NCBI GenBank assembly: GCA_018780435.1
Contig: JADMJS010000429.1
Coordinates: 1 to 47,350 of the forward strand
Length of the DNA: 47,350 bases
Direction of reading: 5' to 3'
From: Myxococcales bacterium
GTDB taxonomy: Bacteria > Myxococcota_A > UBA9042 > GCA-2863065
Positions 39,903 through 47,350 of the stretch are shown here, one piece after another. Every line of letters starts with the position of its first letter. Position 1 is the stretch's first letter. A program made the translations under genes and the position numbers. The notes below the pieces were generated by a model. It was not told where the DNA came from and did no database searches. It was given only the letters and a program-made list of their open reading frames with translations.

Positions 39903-40907
39903 CTACGATGGGAGCTCCGAAGCCCTCGGATGGCACCGGTCGTACATGCGACGTAGCTCGGAGCGGTCGATGTGCGTGTAGATCTCCGTCGTGGCGATGT
40001 CGGCGTGCCCGAGGAGCGTCTGAACCGTCCGCAAGTCGGCGCCACCCATCAGCAGATGCGTCGCGAACGAGTGCCGAAGCGTGTGAGGCGTGACCCGCCG
40101 GTACACGCCGGCGACCAGGGCCCACTGCTTGAGGCGCTTCCAAAAACCCTGTCGTGTCATGGGCTTGCCGCGATCGGTTATGAACACCGCGCTCGACGGC
40201 TTCTTCCCCCCTCGACCCGCCCACTCCGGCCGCCCATAGCCGAGCCACGTGAGGAGCGCGCGGTGCGCTTCTTGGCCGAAGGGAACGAGGCGTTGTTTGT
40301 CGCCTTTGCCGATGACGCTGACGAAGCCGCGATCGAGGTGGAGACCATCGGCTGGTAAGCCAACGAGCTCGCTCACCCGGAGGCCGGAGCCGTAGGCCAG
40401 CTCGAACATCGCCCGGTCGCGGAGGTCTCGGGGGTCGGGAGAGCCCGGGGCAAGCAATATTTTTTGTACGTCAGCGATTGACAGCACGTCTGGGAGCTTC
40501 CGTCCGAGACGAGGGGTGGCCAGCGCCGCCATAGGATCGTGGTCCATCAGCCCTTCCTCGCGCATGAACGCAAAGAAGGTGCGGATGGCGCTGAGCGCGC
40601 GTTCGACCGAGCGCGGGTCGAGCCCGCCGTCGGTGAGAAGGTGAGCCCGGTACGACTCCATGTCCGCGGTCGCGAGCGGCTCGCCGAGGAGAAGGGGCGC
40701 CCCCTCGAGGGCCGGCGCTTCGAGCCAGGTGGCGAAGCGGACGAGGTCCCGTTGGTACGCGCTCCGCGTATGCGTGGACCGGCCGTGCTCGATCTCGAGG
40801 GCGAAGACGAATCGATCGATCAGCTCGGCGGCTATCTTCACGGCGACTTTGGGCTCCTCTGAGCCTCGCGGGCTCTGTGCGGGTTCGTCGAACAGGTTTG
40901 ACGCCAC
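39903..40907 (-). CDS. Tyrosine recombinase XerC/XerD
   Basis: 334 residues from a GTG at 40907. An N-terminal SAM-like core-binding domain (about 20-115) precedes the catalytic domain with R (GSGLRVSELV), K (GKGDKQR), H-x-x-R (HTLRHSFATHLL), H (LLGHADIATT) and Y (IYTHI). It resolves chromosome dimers at dif with a partner recombinase. AAGGG lies upstream of the GTG; longer starts would overlap the divergent kinase gene. It begins the tight minus-strand run through to the helicase. No phage or integron genes are nearby, favouring a housekeeping Xer. Confidence 0.88.
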   Translation of the reverse strand: MASNLFDEPAQSPRGSEEPKVAVKIAAELIDRFVFALEIEHGRSTHTRSAYQRDLVRFATWLEAPALEGAPLLLGEPLATADMESYRAHLLTDGGLDPRSVERALSAIRTFFAFMREEGLMDHDPMAALATPRLGRKLPDVLSIADVQKILLAPGSPDPRDLRDRAMFELAYGSGLRVSELVGLPADGLHLDRGFVSVIGKGDKQRLVPFGQEAHRALLTWLGYGRPEWAGRGGKKPSSAVFITDRGKPMTRQGFWKRLKQWALVAGVYRRVTPHTLRHSFATHLLMGGADLRTVQTLLGHADIATTEIYTHIDRSELRRMYDRCHPRASELPS

Positions 40908-40950
40908 GGCGGCGCCCTTCGATACTGCGCCGACGGACGATGCGCGAGAA

Positions 40951-43398
40951 ATGACAAAGCAGAATGAACCGCCGCGGGTACCGACGGAGCCAACGCTCGG
41001 AGGTGCCTCGACCACAGAGTCGAGCTATCTCGGCCAGCTCGTCGACGGCCGCTACAAGATCCGGCGGCTGATCGGGCGCGGCGGCATGGGCACGGTCTAC
41101 GAGGTGGAGCAGATCCATCTCCAGAAGATCATGGCCATGAAGCTGCTTCATGAAGACATGATGATTCGGAAGCAGCTCATCAGCCGCTTCACGCGTGAGG
41201 CGCGTGCGGTCAGCCGCCTCGCCAACGCGCACACCGTCCGCGTCTTCGACTTCGGCCGCTCGGACGCGATCTTCTATCTGGTGATGGAGTACCTCGACGG
41301 CGAAGACCTCGAGGTCCACCTGTCCCGCGACGGCGCCCTGCCGTGGCGACGCGCGATGCGCATCCTCGACCAAGTCTGCCAGTCGCTCGAAGAAGCCCAC
41401 TCGGTCGGGATCGTCCATCGCGATCTCAAGCCCGAGAACATCATGATCCTCCGCCATCCTCCCGGCGCCGACTACGTCAAGGTGCTCGACTTCGGTCTGG
41501 CCAAGATCAAGAACGTCGAGGACGTCTTCTCCGTCCATTCGCATCGCGACCTCTTCGGCACGCCTTTCTACATGGCGCCCGAGCAGATCCGCAGCGAGCA
41601 GGTCGACCATCGGGCCGACGTCTACGCCCTCGGCTGCCTCGCGTACCGCATGCTGGTCAACCAGCACGTCTACGACGCCGCCAGCGCCTTCGACGTGCTC
41701 CGCCAGCACCTGACCGCGCCTATCCCCTCGGCGTGTCGTGCACGACCGAACTCCGGCATTCCGGCCCGCGTGGACCGGCTCATCTTCCGCGCCCTCGCCA
41801 AGAAGCCCGAGAACCGCTTCCCATCGGCCGGCGCACTGCGGGACGAGGTCCTCGGTTGCCTCGAAGATCCCGAAGGCGCTTCGTTTTCCCTCCCCATCGT
41901 TCGTGAGCCCGAAGCCCCCGAGGCGATGGACTCCGAGCTCGTGGCGCGGCTTCGGCAATTCGACCAGAACGTCTCCGACGCCGACGCGCGGATGCACGGC
42001 GATCCCCCGGACCTCCCACCCGATGGTGCGCCGAAGGTCGTGATGTTCCCAATGCCCGAGCCGCCCCCGCTCCCGGGCGCCTCGGACATCATCCTCCTCG
42101 ATCCGGCGAGCGAGGAAGCGCGTTTCGCCACCGATGTGCGCCGGGAACGGCGGCTCCGGTGGGTGGCCTTGGTCGTGGGTCCACTGGCGATCGCGGCCGT
42201 GGCGTGGGCCGTCTATGCCCTGCGGGGGAGTGCGAACCGCGCCGAAGCCGAGCTCGAGCCGAACGACACGCTCAAGAAGGCCAACCTGCTCGAGCCGGGG
42301 GTGGGCCTCGTTGGTGCCCTCGGAAAGCGCCTATCCACCTTCGAGTCGGACCGCGACCATTACCGGCTTCGTGTCCCGAAAGACGCGCGTTACCTCGACG
42401 TCGATCTCACCGGGGTCGCCGACATCGACATCGCCTTTGAGATCCTCGACGAGACTGGCCGTGTCAACGCCACCATCGACTACGACGGGATCGGCGAGCC
42501 CGAGAGTCTGAGGCGTTTTCGTATCGACACCGGCGAGGTCTTCATCGCCATTCGAGAGTCGAAGTCCGGAGAGGCGACGCCGACCGAGAAGCCGGATTCG
42601 CCCTACACGCTCACGGCGACGGCCTACGAGGCGCTCCCGTCTCCCGGCGAGACCGAGTCCAACGATGACCCGGACCGCGCCAGCCCGCTCGCCATTGGCA
42701 CGACCGGTGACGGGCACATGCAAGGGCCGCGTGACGTGGACATCTACCGCCTCGAAGCCCCTAGCGACGGGGTAGGGAGGCGTTGGGAGATCGCCATCGA
42801 GTCCGGCGATGGCTTCGTGCCACGCCTCGCGTTCTCGCGCTTCGACGGCGAACAACCCACGCCGATCTTCACCGACGAGGGTTCGGAGGGTGTCCTCCGC
42901 ACCGTCTTCGAGGAGGAGCAGGACGCCCGCGGAAGTTACCTCGTCGCGGTCAGCCACGCTGCTCGTGGAGCGCATCGAGGCGACTACAAGCTCATCGCCG
43001 ATCTGCGCGAGGCCCGCCCGTGGCTCTCGCAGGAGCCCGACAACGACCGTACGCGAGCGGGGCGCGTTGCCATCGGCCAGCTCATGAGTGGAAGCCTGGA
43101 CACGCCCGGCGACGTCGACGTCTTCGCGATCCCGGTCACCGACCCGCAGCGACGTACCATCGAGCTCGTGGTCGACCCCGACGTCGAAGCGCGGCTCCAG
43201 ATCCAGATCTCCGACGTCAACCGCCTGTCGGTGAAGGACTTCCCTCCCATCGGCGCGCAGCCGTCGGATCGCCCGGTCGAGAGCGGGATCCGCTTTGCCG
43301 GTCAAGGCGAGGTCTACTTCGTCCAGGTGGCCAGCCGAGATCCGGGCGGGATCGTCGGTGGCTATCAGCTTCGCGCCCGTCGCGTCCTCACCAAGTAG
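40951..43398 (+). CDS. Hanks-type Ser/Thr protein kinase with extracellular PPC-like domains
   Basis: 815 residues. Kinase domain about 36-320: GRGGMGTVYEVE (42-53), K64, HRDLKPEN (H156-N163), DFG (D180-G182) and GTPFYMAPEQI. A Pro-rich juxtamembrane part leads to one helix (about 405-427). The outer part has three repeats each opening with an acidic-Asn motif (ELEPNDTLKKA, ETESNDDPDRA, QEPDNDRTRA), typical of bacterial pre-peptidase C-terminal (PPC) beta domains. It may sense an envelope ligand. The ATG at 40951 is 43 bases from the divergent xer start, so promoters overlap. Confidence 0.9.
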   Translation: MTKQNEPPRVPTEPTLGGASTTESSYLGQLVDGRYKIRRLIGRGGMGTVYEVEQIHLQKIMAMKLLHEDMMIRKQLISRFTREARAVSRLANAHTVRVFDFGRSDAIFYLVMEYLDGEDLEVHLSRDGALPWRRAMRILDQVCQSLEEAHSVGIVHRDLKPENIMILRHPPGADYVKVLDFGLAKIKNVEDVFSVHSHRDLFGTPFYMAPEQIRSEQVDHRADVYALGCLAYRMLVNQHVYDAASAFDVLRQHLTAPIPSACRARPNSGIPARVDRLIFRALAKKPENRFPSAGALRDEVLGCLEDPEGASFSLPIVREPEAPEAMDSELVARLRQFDQNVSDADARMHGDPPDLPPDGAPKVVMFPMPEPPPLPGASDIILLDPASEEARFATDVRRERRLRWVALVVGPLAIAAVAWAVYALRGSANRAEAELEPNDTLKKANLLEPGVGLVGALGKRLSTFESDRDHYRLRVPKDARYLDVDLTGVADIDIAFEILDETGRVNATIDYDGIGEPESLRRFRIDTGEVFIAIRESKSGEATPTEKPDSPYTLTATAYEALPSPGETESNDDPDRASPLAIGTTGDGHMQGPRDVDIYRLEAPSDGVGRRWEIAIESGDGFVPRLAFSRFDGEQPTPIFTDEGSEGVLRTVFEEEQDARGSYLVAVSHAARGAHRGDYKLIADLREARPWLSQEPDNDRTRAGRVAIGQLMSGSLDTPGDVDVFAIPVTDPQRRTIELVVDPDVEARLQIQISDVNRLSVKDFPPIGAQPSDRPVESGIRFAGQGEVYFVQVASRDPGGIVGGYQLRARRVLTK

Positions 43399-43405
43399 CG
43401 CCAAA

Positions 43406-43423
43406 GGCTCGGTCGACCGAGCC
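43406..43423. repeat. Perfect 18-bp palindrome after the kinase gene
   Basis: GGCTCGGTCGACCGAGCC is fully self-complementary. With the next bases it contains, on the minus strand, TTAGGGCTCGGTCG, the outer end of the inverted repeat at 34520. No T-run follows, so it is a dispersed repeat or weak terminator between the kinase and VOC genes. Confidence 0.55.
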
Positions 43424-43466
43424 CTAAGTCCTCGGTACCATTCGATTCGCCTAGAAGGAGCACCAG

Positions 43467-43934
43467 ATGTCCATCCCGAGCGAGGGCCGCCCCTTTCGTA
43501 TCCTCGGACTTCAGCAGATCGCGATCGGCGGGCCCGACAAGGCCGCGCTCTCGCGGCTCTGGGTGGACCTCCTCGGCCTCGCACCGCACGGTCAGTTCCG
43601 CAGCGAACGTGAGAACGTCGACGAGGACATCCTCCTGCTCGGTCACGGCCCTCACGCCATCGAAGTGGACCTCATGCAGCCGCTCGACCCCGAGAAGAAG
43701 CCCCGCGTGGACCTCCCGCCGTTGAACCACATCGGCCTCTGGGTCGACGACATCGAAGTCGCCGTCCGTTGGCTCGACGCGCAGGGCATGCGCTTCGCGC
43801 CGGGCGGCATCCGGGTCGGTGCGGCAGGCCACCGCGTCTGCTTCATCCACCCGAAGGGCAACGAGGAGAAGCCGCTGAGCGGCGAAGGCGTCCTCATCGA
43901 GCTGGTCGAGGCGCCGACCGGCCTCTTCGTGTAG
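43467..43934 (+). CDS. VOC-superfamily (glyoxalase-like) protein
   Basis: 155 residues with two beta-alpha-beta-beta-beta modules: [26 protein letters not shown] and [25 protein letters not shown], ending [10 protein letters not shown]. The module Glu/His positions fit a metal site of the glyoxalase I/methylmalonyl-CoA epimerase type. AAGGAG lies 8 bases before the ATG. Substrate cannot be told from sequence. It follows the kinase gene by 68 bases. Confidence 0.85.
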   Translation: MSIPSEGRPFRILGLQQIAIGGPDKAALSRLWVDLLGLAPHGQFRSERENVDEDILLLGHGPHAIEVDLMQPLDPEKKPRVDLPPLNHIGLWVDDIEVAVRWLDAQGMRFAPGGIRVGAAGHRVCFIHPKGNEEKPLSGEGVLIELVEAPTGLFV

Positions 43935-43937
43935 CCG

Positions 43938-45569
43938 TCAGGGCGCGTACGTCAGCGTCACCGTCGTGCCGGCGGCGACCGGCTCGCTAAACACCTGCGT
44001 GGCGCCGTGGGGCCACCGGACCTCGACCGCGTCCGCCGCTGGGGCCCCGCCGATCCCGACGTGGATCGTCATCGACGATGAGCCTCCGAACGAGGGCGTG
44101 CCGGTCACCCAGCGGCGAATCGACTTCGCCCCGGCGGACACCGTCACGACGGCACCGACGACCGGACCATACCAGGGATAGTCGAGGCGGAGCTTCACGG
44201 CGTTGCCCTGCGGCAAGTCGTTCCGCAGGAGCTGTACGCCCTGGCGAAGGCTCGACACGACCGCATCGATGTCGCCGTCATCGTCGAAGTCGGCGAAGGC
44301 CATCCCGCGAGCCTCGGAGACCAGGTCGAGCGCTGACCCGTTCGCGGTTCGACGCGTAAAGAGCCCGGTCCCGTCGTTCTCGAAGTAGAGCCGCTCTTGG
44401 CCCACGGCCGTGCCGTCGCTGCCCATCGGGCTCCCGCTGCAACACATCAGATCGATGTCGCCGTCGCTGTCGAAGTCGTGAAGGCCAACACCCCAGACCG
44501 AATACTGCTCGAGCTCCCCGAGCCCGTGCTTCGCGCCCGTCTCCAGGTACCTCCCGGACGGGCCCTTCTCCCACAACACCCCGCCTCGACTCGGGAATTG
44601 GTCCGAGACGAAGATCTCCATGTCGCCATCTCCGTCGATGTCCGCCGCGTCGAGGCCCATCGCAGCCGTCCCTCGCTCGAAGCCGAGCTCGAGCCCCCGC
44701 TCGACGAAGCTCCCTTTGCCGTTCGAGAGGTAGACGGGGTCTCTCACGCCGCCGTCGGTCCCGAGGATGAGGTCGAGCGGTCCGTCCCCATTGACGTCGA
44801 TCGCCATCGCGGCGAGCAGACGTGCCGGTGCGGCCAGCCCCGCGGCCGCCGTCGTATCGACGAAGCCCGACTCCGTGTGGCTGAAGTAGACCGGCGCCGC
44901 AGCCGGGAGCGAGCTGGGCGACGTCCTTTCGTTGCAAGGCGAGCCGTCCGACAAGCGGCCGCTCTCGGGGCACGGTAAGTTGGTCCGCGCGAAGAAGACG
45001 GAGAGTCGCCCGGAGTAGTCGAAGTCGCCAAACGTAACGCTGGCGCCGGTGCCGGCCCGCGGCGGCGACGGGAAGCTCGGCATGGGTCGAAAACGCCCGT
45101 CCCCGAGCCCTTCGTAGAGTTCGAGGAGCCCGTCGCCATGAACGACCATCATGTCGAGGTGCGCCTCACCGACGAGCTGAGCTCCGAACCCGGCCATGCC
45201 GCCCGAACTCGTGACGGGGAGAGGGTCGCTGAACGACCCGTCGCCGCGATTGAGCCAGACTCCGAGCCCCGGGCCCGACGAGAAGAGCACGTCGTCGAGG
45301 CCATCGTCGTTGACGTCGATGGCGCTCACGCCCGGACCCGTGTCGTTGCCGGCGCGGGCGAGACCCGACCACGACGTCACATCCTGAAAGAGCAACGTCG
45401 CGTTCTCGACGGGCGCCGGCGGGAGCGACGGGGCGGCGCTATCGGTCGAGGCGACGTCAGCATCGTCGTCAGACGCGCACGACCACAGTAGAGCGCTGAA
45501 CAGGAGACATGGAGCCCACTCGGAGCGCATCTGGGTGCCGTACGCGGGCCGCGCGGGCATCTGCCGCAT
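43938..45569 (-). CDS. FG-GAP/VCBS-repeat lipoprotein with ASPIC/UnbV domain
   Basis: 543 residues. A signal peptide ends in a lipobox-like LLWSC. Multiple FG-GAP/VCBS repeats carry calcium-type loops (DVNDDGLDD, DVNGDGPLDL, DIDGDGDMEI, DFDSDGDIDL, DFDDDGDIDAV), forming an integrin-like propeller. The last 90 residues match the ASPIC/UnbV domain (GAVVTVSAGAKSI, VEVRWPHGATQVF). The ATG at 45569 overlaps the upstream stop (TGATG); an ATG at 45530 is an alternative. Neither has a good ribosome site. Likely a calcium-binding surface protein working with the upstream copper enzyme. Confidence 0.82.
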   Translation of the reverse strand: MRQMPARPAYGTQMRSEWAPCLLFSALLWSCASDDDADVASTDSAAPSLPPAPVENATLLFQDVTSWSGLARAGNDTGPGVSAIDVNDDGLDDVLFSSGPGLGVWLNRGDGSFSDPLPVTSSGGMAGFGAQLVGEAHLDMMVVHGDGLLELYEGLGDGRFRPMPSFPSPPRAGTGASVTFGDFDYSGRLSVFFARTNLPCPESGRLSDGSPCNERTSPSSLPAAAPVYFSHTESGFVDTTAAAGLAAPARLLAAMAIDVNGDGPLDLILGTDGGVRDPVYLSNGKGSFVERGLELGFERGTAAMGLDAADIDGDGDMEIFVSDQFPSRGGVLWEKGPSGRYLETGAKHGLGELEQYSVWGVGLHDFDSDGDIDLMCCSGSPMGSDGTAVGQERLYFENDGTGLFTRRTANGSALDLVSEARGMAFADFDDDGDIDAVVSSLRQGVQLLRNDLPQGNAVKLRLDYPWYGPVVGAVVTVSAGAKSIRRWVTGTPSFGGSSSMTIHVGIGGAPAADAVEVRWPHGATQVFSEPVAAGTTVTLTYAP

Positions 45570-46990
45570 CAATCCACGACGACGGTCGTCGTGCCGCTAC
45601 AGTTCATCGCTGCGTCGCTCGGGACGACCGCGCCTTCCGTGTTGCACATCTCTTCGGGGTTCCGGATGGTGTGCCCCAACGGGTTGTTCCAGGTGCAGTG
45701 AGTCGTGAAGACGTCCCCCGCTTTGACCTTGAACTCGTTCAGCCGCCACGACCGTTGCGGCGCGGCCATCTCGAAGTACTCGTCGAGCCAAGGGTCGACC
45801 GCCAGGAGGCGCTCGGTGCCCTCGGCGTTCGTATAATCGAGCGCGTATCGGAGCCCATGGAGGTGCATGTGAGGCACCACACTGAGCACCGACGCGTCTT
45901 TGGTCCACACGCATTCCGATTTGATGTGGTGGATCCCGGGTGGGACCTGGACTTCGGTTGGGCCGAAGAGGTAGGCGGCGGAGAGTGCGGTCACCTCGTC
46001 CAGAGGCGTGAGGCGCAGCACGAACTTGGCGCTGATGAGGACCGGGTAGCTGTGCAGGTTCAACCCGTGGAGCTCCGTGTAGTAGCGCTGGCCGGAGCGA
46101 AGCATGCGTCCGACGCCCGGCTCGGTGACGCCGTGAAAGAGCGGGTCCGCCATGGGGCGCTGGATGTTGGTGCAGTCGTAGGGCTGACCATCCGGAAAAT
46201 CCGTCAGGTCCGCCGGCCCCATTGCGCTCACGATGAGGTGGTGGTTGGTCGCGGGGTCCGAGGCGTAAGCCATCCCGACGACGGCGATGTCCGGACCTGT
46301 GTAGGTGCCGTTCAAGCAGGTGAGCTTCTCGGAGTTGGCTGGCAGAAGGATGGCGGGGATGTCGACGGTAATGTGTTCGGTCACGTTCGACGTGACGCAC
46401 TCAAGCCGACGGTCGACGACATCGTTCGTAAGCGCCTCGGGGACGCCGTCCCAATCATAGTCCGCCACTCGGTCCGAGGCCGACGGCAGGGGAGTACAGT
46501 CGAGGACTGGACTGTAGCTGGGCGCAGCGGCCATACAGGCGTCGAGACCGGCCAGCTCGCTGCAGGCGGGCATGAACGCGTCGACGAGGGCCTCGGCCCT
46601 CAGGCTCTGTGGAGGTGAATCGGGGCAGCGAAGGTTGGCTTCGAGGCACGCCAGGACTGTGGCGGCCTGCGCCCCGCACTGGGCGACGATGGCCTCCGCG
46701 ATCGTGGACTCGTAGTTCTCCCGACAGGACACCCCGTGGGCGCCCGCGCTCCCGGAGAAGGTCGGGTCGGTGATGCAGCCGAGCGTGGCAAGCCGAGAGC
46801 AGAGCCGGTCGGCGAGCGCCGTCATGGTCTCCGTTTCGGTCCCTGATGGCGGAGCGCTCTCACTCGAATCACCCGCGTCGCCGCACGCGAGCGCGAGCGA
46901 GGTAATCCACAGTCCCCAGCCGAAACGCCGCACAAGACGCGCGAGCGAAGACGCCGTAATTACATCCGAAGCTCGAGGTGGCGGCGTCAT
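45569..46990 (-). CDS. Copper type II ascorbate-dependent monooxygenase-like (PHM-like) lipoprotein
   Basis: 473 residues. A lipobox (LALAC, Cys36) follows the signal. A Cys-rich N-terminal region (about 60-165) precedes the two-domain copper core: HH at 250-251 (TNHHLIVS) and HGLNLH (308-313) for the first site, HMHLHG (374-379) and a late PEEMC (M448) for the second, as in peptidylglycine alpha-hydroxylating monooxygenase. Such enzymes hydroxylate C-H bonds with O2. The ATG at 46990 is chosen; an in-frame GTG lies two codons upstream. Substrate unknown. Confidence 0.8.
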   Translation of the reverse strand: MTPPPRASDVITASSLARLVRRFGWGLWITSLALACGDAGDSSESAPPSGTETETMTALADRLCSRLATLGCITDPTFSGSAGAHGVSCRENYESTIAEAIVAQCGAQAATVLACLEANLRCPDSPPQSLRAEALVDAFMPACSELAGLDACMAAAPSYSPVLDCTPLPSASDRVADYDWDGVPEALTNDVVDRRLECVTSNVTEHITVDIPAILLPANSEKLTCLNGTYTGPDIAVVGMAYASDPATNHHLIVSAMGPADLTDFPDGQPYDCTNIQRPMADPLFHGVTEPGVGRMLRSGQRYYTELHGLNLHSYPVLISAKFVLRLTPLDEVTALSAAYLFGPTEVQVPPGIHHIKSECVWTKDASVLSVVPHMHLHGLRYALDYTNAEGTERLLAVDPWLDEYFEMAAPQRSWRLNEFKVKAGDVFTTHCTWNNPLGHTIRNPEEMCNTEGAVVPSDAAMNCSGTTTVVVD

Positions 46991-47053
46991 GGACACTCAG
47001 GAGGGTAGCCGACGCGGGCGTCGTCTTACCACTGTATTTCGCCACCGGAGGCG

Positions 47054-47248
47054 CCCTTTCGGGGGTCGACTCTCGCCGCCCAGACGGCAGCCTTGGCGGC
47101 GCGCCTCCAGATCCAATATCGGCTGAAGCTCCCCGACGCGTTCTAGGTCGCTGACGCCGTCGTGAGCGGCGGTGACACGCTCGTCACCCACGACCGGGAT
47201 TTTTCGGGCGTCACGGTCATTCCGATCGTCGGGCTCGACGAGGGATGA
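47054..47248 (+). pseudogene. Decayed PIN-domain (VapC-like) toxin fragment
   Basis: A frame on the plus strand reads QIQYRLKLPDAF, then TAG at 47144-47146, then VADAVVSGGDTLVTHDRDF and IPIVGLDEG before TGA at 47246-47248. LPDA and LVTHDRDF are hallmark C-terminal PIN motifs (metal-binding Asp). The stop within the conserved part, no start codon and no N-terminal Asp motif show a broken remnant. No antitoxin is visible. The rest of the 46991-47350 stretch holds nothing else convincing. Confidence 0.65.
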
Positions 47249-47287
47249 CGCGTTGTTCAGAACATGAACGGTCGACCACTTGGTGAA

Positions 47288-47301
47288 CAGAACGAGTTCT
47301 G
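47288..47301. repeat. Short palindrome near the right edge
   Basis: CAGAAC-GA-GTTCTG is an inverted repeat; a related GTTC-N7-GAAC lies at 47256-47270. It could be an operator for a gene beyond the edge or a relic of the toxin-antitoxin locus. Confidence 0.3.
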
Positions 47302-47350
47302 AAACGCGACTGGTCAGGGGGGCCTCCCGGGAGTTCCCACAGGGCCTCCA

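Noticed and set aside
39903..40907. Phage integrase or integron
   Set aside because: No phage genes, attachment site or cassette array is nearby; the protein fits housekeeping XerC/D.
47288..47301. LexA box
   Set aside because: The half-site spacing is two bases, not that of known LexA operators, and no target gene is in view.

Overview
The window is GC-rich, densely coded DNA that looks like a chromosomal segment from a myxobacterium or close relative (Myxococcota). The phylum call is inferred from gene types: an FHA protein ending in an AgmX/PglI (TonB-like) domain beside a TPR lipoprotein, a CorE-type sigma factor with a Cys-rich tail next to copper genes, a Hanks-type kinase with extracellular domains, an NtrC-type regulator, and an unusual number of predicted lipoproteins. 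I saw no tRNA, rRNA, CRISPR array or intact insertion sequence.

Left part (1-5190, minus strand): mutL and miaA overlap by 4 bases and are followed by a LysM/MepA-type peptidoglycan endopeptidase, a small J-domain zinc protein with no normal start codon, an outer-membrane barrel protein, and the first 12 codons of a glutamine synthetase-like gene behind a possible sigma-54 promoter. MutL lacks its nuclease motifs and MiaA has an altered P-loop.

Envelope and signalling run (5301-14406, plus strand): two tandem paralogous small secreted proteins sit directly upstream of the FHA/TonB-like protein and a TPR lipoprotein, an arrangement reminiscent of Glt gliding/envelope machinery. A membrane histidine kinase, alanine racemase and two lipoproteins follow. 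Next come a convergent lipoprotein (14409-15029) and an O-antigen ligase-like membrane protein (15220-16614).

Copper island (about 16626-23625, minus strand): a P1B copper ATPase, a CorE-like ECF sigma factor, a small His-tailed lipoprotein, a TolC-like protein, a Tat-exported multicopper oxidase and a small membrane protein. The ATPase and the sigma gene are each preceded by the same promoter-like motif, CTGTAA-N16-GCGTCTT, which suggests a self-contained autoregulated copper response.

Middle (23695-34511): a Cys-rich lipoprotein, a large lipoprotein with a glycosidase-like region, then on the plus strand gyrB, an unknown protein, an Mpo1-like DUF962 protein, a transglutaminase-like secreted protein with an apparent internal pair of frameshifts, and a DegP/HtrA protease. 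A roughly 160-bp imperfect inverted repeat (34520-34681) resembling a MITE separates htrA from a convergent Lhr-like helicase and supplies the helicase stop codon.

Right part (34679-47350): a tightly packed minus-strand run of xerC/D, NtrC-type regulator, pyruvate kinase, methyltransferase and helicase. A Ser/Thr kinase is divergent from xerC/D and is followed by a VOC protein. A convergent pair then encodes a PHM-like copper monooxygenase lipoprotein and an FG-GAP/ASPIC lipoprotein, and a decayed PIN-domain (VapC-like) remnant lies at the edge.
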